A DNA stretch of 64,000 nucleotides from Anthoceros angustus (Eukaryota; Streptophyta; Anthocerotopsida; Anthocerotales; Anthocerotaceae). The translations under genes were made by a program, and so were the position numbers. Positions 59,410 through 64,000 of this stretch are shown here, in pieces; the first letter of the stretch is position 1, and each line of letters opens with the position of its first letter. The notes beneath the pieces were generated by a model. It saw only the letters and a program-made list of their open reading frames with translations, made no database searches and was not told the origin of the DNA. The DNA lies in the NCBI GenBank assembly GCA_010909165.1, contig MU008184.1:806001-870000 (forward strand), written 5' to 3'.

Positions 59410-60310
59410 GGAAGGCATAGTGCTCGTGGAACTCTTTGGAGGCATCGGCCTTGGGCAGTGCTAAAGTGTGGCATCAAAGTGCGAAGATCGTGCATTGTGA
59501 CCCGGATCCAAAAGCAAGGATTGTGTCACGCGCGTAAGAGACTTGATGGGGAGTACCTAACCTCCTCGGCGTGGGAGTCGGTGAAGGGTTACCGAGCTGC
59601 CGATGGATGTTCGCATGATAGGGTTGTCCCATTTGAGTTGTCTTGGGCAACCGGTGGACCTTGTCATCGCAGTTGGGAGTGTCAAGGACTATCCTCTGCG
59701 GGGTCAAGGTCGAAGGATCCACGACAGCATTGTTCTATGACTGATGAGGATCTTGCGCTTGATCCGAAAGGGCAAGAAAGGCCTTGTGGATACATGTTGG
59801 AGAATGTGCCCGCATGCATGAGCGTGAAGAAGCAAGTTCGGAGGACTTTGCCACGATCCGAGGAGTGTTGGGTCGGGAGCTTCTATTGGATGCGCTCAAT
59901 TTGGTTCGAGGGCTCATAGGTTGAGGTCCATGTGGACTAACCTTGCTCCCTTGGAACATTTGAAGTGTGCGGTCGTTCACCAAGCGACCTAATCATGTTG
60001 TCAAGGATGTGCTAGCATCGGGAAGGCATGCCCAACAAGTCATCAAGGCCGACAAGCACTTCCACAGAACACGCTGGACACCCCATGGCGGCTTGGCCAA
60101 CCTTTGTGTCTAAGTCCAAGTCTTACGCCTTGGGAACCATATGGCGTGAGTGACATGGCGAGGCCTTGGGAGAGCCAACAACCACAGAGAGGAGTTGGCC
60201 ATGGGATTTGATCGAGCCACGAAGACACCGGGAGTGACCGAGAAGGAACGGTGTCGATTGCTTGGGCAAGCATTTGACATGAACATGATGACCTGGTTGT
60301 TCAACGATGG
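59410..60310 (+). pseudogene. Cytosine-5 DNA methyltransferase domain in the LTR element
   Basis: Motif I is GIVLVELFGGIG at about 59416-59450. Motif II-like HCDPDPKARIVSR is at about 59495-59535. Motif IV, with the catalytic Cys, is WECQGLSSAGSRS at about 59673-59712, preceded in another frame by PVDLVIA. Motif VI is ENVPACMSVKKQV at about 59800-59840. A motif IX/X-like end, ELAMGFDRA and KERCRLLGQAFDMN, is at about 60193-60285. At least four frame changes are needed to connect them, so the copy is dead or heavily corrupted by sequence errors. The Pro of the usual PCQ is Glu (ECQ). Such enzymes methylate cytosine in DNA. Capture of C5 methyltransferases by LTR elements has been reported in charophyte algae and dinoflagellates. 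Confidence 0.8.
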
Positions 60311-60499
60311 AGTCGCTTACCAACTTCGAAACCAGAAGAAGGCGGGGTTGAAGCAGCAGGTTCGGTGGGTAAAAGGCATTCCAACACTCGCATCTCAACA
60401 GGAGAAGGCGAGTTTGGAGGGCAAGGAGAGTGAGCACATAGAGGAAGCGTGCAAGCCATCTGAGCCACAACCACATGAGTGGTTAGCAGGTCGAGTTGA

Positions 60500-60645
60500 A
60501 GAGCAATCAGCGTCGGCTAAAGGAGTTGTTGGAGGCATCGCGACATGTATTTGCTTTCACGCTTGCGGAGATGGGGAAGTACACCAAAGGGAAGTTCCAC
60601 ATAGAACTAATCAAGAATGAACCATGTTCGGGAGGCACAGCTCGA
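60500..60645 (+). pseudogene. Pre-reverse-transcriptase stub
   Basis: RLKELLEASRHVFAFTLAEM followed by GKYTKGKFHIELIKNEP resembles the segment just before the RT palm in gypsy pol (L..LL....DVFAFS..D.G.....HRIEL). It ends abruptly; the RT motifs (such as YxDD) are not found before the 3' LTR. Confidence 0.5.
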
Positions 60646-60953
60646 TGAGCAAGAAGAAAATGGCGAGCAACGGGGAGAGTAGTCCACATGCAGGCCCATA
60701 AGGATCAAGACAAGCCTCCACTCATGGACAAGGTTCATAACCTCGGGCGACATTCCGAAGGAGATTGGTTTTGTGCACAATGCGCTACATGAGGTGCGTC
60801 GTGTGTAGTCCTACTAATGATAATGTTTTGACTTAGAGTCTCACATTATCGGGGATTGGTTGCACCTATATATCTGCGTATTCGATTTGTTGCTTGGTTG
60901 TTGGTCGAGGAAGTGCTTATATGAATTCAAGTGCTTACCTCGTGCATATCATG
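60646..60953 (+). other. 3' internal end of the methyltransferase element
   Basis: No coding motif. A polypurine tract directly before the LTR was not recognised. Confidence 0.4.
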
Positions 60954-61457
60954 TGTGATACTAATCTCTGCACTTGGGTTTAGTGTTTGATTAGCATTAA
61001 TTAATCTAATTACTTATCTTTAAGTAAGTAATTAGTGTTAATTAATCTAAAGTGCTTATTAATTAAGCATTGATTAGTGTTAATTAAACATGGTTAGCAA
61101 TAGCTAAGTGGATAAGCTCAAGTAATATGGCATATTCCTTGCATATTATAGTGTATTCTTAGAACAATAGCTAAGTGGATAAGCTCAAGTAATATGCTTT
61201 GGCATATTCCTTGCATATTATAGTGTATTCTTGGGATATTTCGCATATGATGCGATAGGATATCTTAGGAATATGCGATGCAGTCTAGTATATATAGACC
61301 CTTCCATTGAGACAAGCTCGGATCATAGCTTGTCCTCTAGATATCTCTGTCTGAGTGTTGTGAGGAGGCCAAAGCTATGACTCCGGGAGGCGATGTGTGA
61401 GGAATTTGCGTGTTGTTCTGGGGAGGTGTGTTTGTGCCACGACGCTGAGCTACTCCC
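60954..61457 (+). repeat. 3' LTR of the methyltransferase element
   Basis: Homologous to 55044-55480. It is longer because a segment with ATAGCTAAGTGGATAAGCTC..GTGTATTCTT is doubled (61092-61230). TATATATAG lies at 61289-61297. Confidence 0.75.
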
Positions 61458-62729
61458 TCCTGTTGTTGTGGTTCTTCTTCTTAGCCTCCACTGTGGCGTG
61501 TTAGCTACGCGATGGCGCTCGTGTTGATGGAGATTGTCTCCGTTCTTGGTTCGGTGATTGACTCGGCGTATAGGCGATCACGTAACGCTCCGGGCACATT
61601 GGATCTCCCACTGTGCCCCAATTCTTTACATAGCGGAAGGCACATAGCCTACGTTGAGGTTCTGGGCGATGCAGCCGCGCAGTGACCGGCATTCCGCTTA
61701 AAACAACATCCCCGAGCGGACATTGGGCGTTGTGAAGGATCCGGCCTCCGCGGTCTGGTGGCGGTCGTGAACTATAGCGCATCCACGAAGGCGCCGGTTG
61801 GTAAGTTGGCCTCATTGGCTGCGGTGGTCGTCCTCCATCGCTTGTACTTGGTAAGCTTCATCAACATACGGTAGTCACGGTGTGTAGGCTTCTACAGTTG
61901 TTGCATGTCTTGGCGCTTTGACACACTCTCGATTCGTATGGCACGATTGGTGACATCGAACAATACACTAGCTATGCGCGGTGAAGGAGATCTCCTAGGC
62001 GCACAGTTGCGGCTGACCTCCAATTGATCAATCTCCTTGTCAAAGCCTCAATTTGGTTGTTTAGACCTCCACCACACAGTGGCGTTGCTCCTCTCCATTC
62101 GGTGCGCTCCTTTACCCTTCTTGTCTTTCTCGCTTGGCGCTCGGCCTCTTCTTGTCTTCGTCAATCTCTCCAAATCCTTCTTCATTCTCCTTTCGTAGGC
62201 TCCGTCTCCTCATCCGTGGGTGACTCGATGACACTTCCTTGTTTCGGCGTGAAGAGGCGAAGAATGAGAGGACGAGGGAGGCGGAGGATCTGCCTCCCTT
62301 ATGCTTCCCATGCTCCCTCCGCTTCTTCCTTGACGACCAAGCTCCCGTAATCTTCAGCCAACTTCAATGCTCCTTGCGTAGTCGTTCCTCTCGACAAGAA
62401 CATCCATCTTAGTGGGCAACCCACTTACAAACCAATCTAACGCCCGCCATCAATAGCCTCGTGGTAGGACCTCCTCGAACAATGGTCTACACCTTGGAGC
62501 GATCCAAGTAGGTAGAACCTCTCACGTAATCATACTTGCTTCTTCTTTCTCCTGCGGAGAGTCCTCAATCTCGCCAATGTATGATGTCCGTGACTCAACC
62601 CTCTAAACCTTGTTAGGAACTCGATTTGAAGTCTTCCCAATGGCTTGTTGCGTCCCATACGCCCCATCGCATCATGCGTGTCCTCTTAACAAACCGGAAA
62701 AATTCGCAAACGGTCCGCCGCTGAATCCT

Positions 62730-63308
62730 CTAAATTAGCATGAGAGACATGCTCAAGCGTGCGAATAAAAGCCTCCGCTCTCCCTTCTTCTTGTCTCCAA
62801 ACTTCACATCTGCATCGACTATGTGGCGCAATGAGCCACCTCCTCCTACCGTGGTGCCTCCCACGACTCCACTCATGTTGGGCCTGGTTGGTGTTGCACC
62901 CCTTGCGCTGCTCCCAACATCGATCGATCGACGAATCGACACCACCGGTGTCTGCCCTCCGGCGAAATCGCTACCGACCTTCCGTTGGTACACCGCAACG
63001 TGTCTCGCCGAGGGTACCGTCCCTTTTCGTGATTTGAGACTGCCCTTCCAATGTCGACCTGCATTTCGGATCACTGTTTCGTCCCTTCTTGGTTCTTCCA
63101 ACTCTTCACCTTCACTGTGAAGTGCAAAATCTTCTTCTTCAAGTGCGTCGAGTGAAGGCACAAAATCCTCTTCCTCCCCTCGATCGCGTCGTTCTCTCAG
63201 ACTTCTTTCTCGCAGTTGATTCCTCCGTGTCGCTCGCAACTCTCTTGGTGAAATATATGGAGATGACCTTCCTCCGGATGCTCTTCGTTCACCACGTCCT
63301 CCGGTCAT
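62730..63308 (-). CDS. gag N-terminal ORF of the minus-strand LTR element, 192 aa
   Basis: Starts 55 bp downstream of the primer-site block, the expected place for gag. The composition is basic (RATRRNQLRERSLRERRDRG), then acidic (DFVPSLDALEEEDFALHSEG), then Gly-rich. No recognisable domain in this part. The open frame ends with a non-homologous tail, probably after a frameshift; the gag core lies downstream in other frames. Confidence 0.5.
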   Translation of the reverse strand: MTGGRGERRASGGRSSPYISPRELRATRRNQLRERSLRERRDRGEEEDFVPSLDALEEEDFALHSEGEELEEPRRDETVIRNAGRHWKGSLKSRKGTVPSARHVAVYQRKVGSDFAGGQTPVVSIRRSIDVGSSARGATPTRPNMSGVVGGTTVGGGGSLRHIVDADVKFGDKKKGERRLLFARLSMSLMLI

Positions 63309-63769
63309 CGACGTACATCTTCACACTCTCCATTCGAACAAAGAAAAAACACACAGCCCACTCCCCGGCAACGGCGCCAAAAATGTGGTGGGAGGTTCCC
63401 GGGACCCCCGGAACCCTCACCAGAAGGCCACACTTATCCCAATCGGTCACAAGAGGTTTCGCTCCCACGAAGGGTGGGGAGCCCTTCCCGCGGATGGAGG
63501 TGCGCCTCGACCGACCTCTCGACTTATCGACTGCAGTGCCCTGACCGACTAACCGCCTCCTACTACGCCTGGGTGACCCACCCTCGGTAAGTCACACTAC
63601 CCCACGCGATGACTCGTCGGCGCGGACCTCGTCGCGAGAGGCACCTAATCTGCACCTTGGGGACCCCAAATCACCGTCATGGGCAATCCTCCCACCAGCG
63701 CAGCTCCTACCCCCTAAGACCCTTCTCATGACAAATTTGGGGCCGCCCCTCAAGCTCACACCCCCCTCC

Positions 63770-63935
63770 TCACCTCTTCTTTGTCTTTTCTCTTTCTCTC
63801 TTGCTCCTTCCTTCTCCTCTCTTGCTCATCCTCTCTAGCTCCTCTCTCGCTCTCCTCTCGCCTCACTCTCGCCTCACCTCTCGCCTCTCTCTCGCCTCTT
63901 TCTCTTCTCTTCTCCTCTCTCTCTAATCTACCTCT
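63770..63935. repeat. CT-rich simple repeat
   Basis: Imperfect (CTCTCGCCTC)n and (CTCTTGCTC)n tracts in the presumed LTR of the minus-strand element. Confidence 0.85.
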
Positions 63936-64000
63936 TCCACTCTTCCTAGCTAACTATCGCCCGGGCGCCTCCCCGCCTCCCAAAGAATCGCCTCAGATCA

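Larger units (their letters stand above)
55044..61457 (+). mobile_element. LTR retrotransposon encoding gag, protease and a C5 DNA methyltransferase
   Basis: Bounded by two direct repeats that start TGTGATACTAATCTCTGC, at 55044-55480 and 60954-61457. Between them, in plus orientation, are a low-complexity leader, a gag with CCHC knuckle, a retropepsin (DSGA-like), a DNA methyltransferase with motifs I, IV, VI and X, and a stub of the region that precedes reverse transcriptase. RT, RNase H and integrase are missing, apparently by deletion just before the 3' LTR. Frames are interrupted throughout. The order gag-PR-MTase-(RT) places the methyltransferase within pol. A gypsy affinity is suggested by the pre-RT stub. 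Confidence 0.75.
61458..64000 (-). mobile_element. 5' part of a second LTR element (gag), minus strand, running out of the window
   Basis: The primer-site block TGGCGCCGTTGCCGGGG lies on the minus strand at 63379-63363, a hallmark of plant gypsy elements of the Tat/Athila type. The 5' LTR should lie from about 63390 to beyond the window end. The gag starts at 63308 (MTGGRGERRASGGRSSPYIS) and is open to 62730. It continues in shifted frames with gag-core features (WEDFKSS, YDYVR.FYLLGS) to about 61500, where it meets the 3' LTR of the plus-strand element. It is cut there. Confidence 0.65.

Noticed and set aside
1-64000. tRNA, rRNA and other structured RNA genes
   Set aside because: None recognised by eye. 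A tRNA covariance search would be needed; primer-site matches at 27.2, 34.0, 52.9 and 63.4 kb are retroelement features, not tRNA genes.

Overview
This is nuclear DNA of a land plant. It has spliced genes with GT-AG introns of about 85-290 bp, large pentatricopeptide repeat (PPR) proteins of the PLS class, a legumin-like 11S cupin, and degenerate Ty1/copia and Ty3/gypsy elements. Two PPR-DYW genes carry the KP form of the PG box and end in GRP or DRP instead of DYW. Three more carry the WW form (PGQSWW). These variants are known from hornworts, lycophytes and ferns, the groups with U-to-C organelle RNA editing. A seedless plant of one of these groups is therefore the best guess; the short introns lean towards hornwort or lycophyte, but the species cannot be named.

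Layout. 0-4.6 kb: PPR pseudogene scraps, an unrecognised minus-strand coding remnant and a 159-bp tandem repeat. 4.8-14.7 kb: PPR cluster A, three tandem PLS-E genes without a DYW domain, the first broken and carrying a threefold ~600-bp internal repeat, plus an orphan 5' leader. 15.5-17.4 kb: a seven-exon CCCH zinc-finger gene with one likely GC-AG intron. 18.1-20.5 kb: a ~1-kb tandem duplication with two small secreted eight-cysteine genes (a third family member is at 29.2 kb). 21.3-23.2 kb: an ORF split by a 1,494-bp DNA transposon with 33-bp inverted repeats and an AATG target duplication; the transposon carries a bacterial-type N4/N6 DNA methylase remnant. 23.2-27.2 kb: a copia remnant on the minus strand. 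30.0-32.1 kb: a LanC-like gene (six exons, minus). 34.8-40.5 kb: a PARP-type ADP-ribosyltransferase fused to a UBE2Q-type E2, with its 3' half tandemly duplicated. 40.7-42.3 kb: an 11S cupin gene (minus). 43.1-44.2 kb: a solo LTR. 44.7-51.2 kb: PPR cluster B, two DYW:KP genes, the first scrambled and the second intact. 52.3-64 kb: retrotransposons, including an LTR element (55.0-61.5 kb) that encodes gag, protease and a cytosine-5 DNA methyltransferase placed before a stub of reverse transcriptase.

The most unusual items are the LTR element with a captured C5 DNA methyltransferase, the transposon with an N4/N6-type methylase, the PARP-E2 fusion, the DYW:KP candidate reverse-editing factors, and an apparently undescribed secreted eight-cysteine family. 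Many frame breaks in near-identical duplicates are one-base changes in homopolymer runs. Some apparent pseudogenes may therefore be consensus errors of long-read assembly; each such case is flagged.
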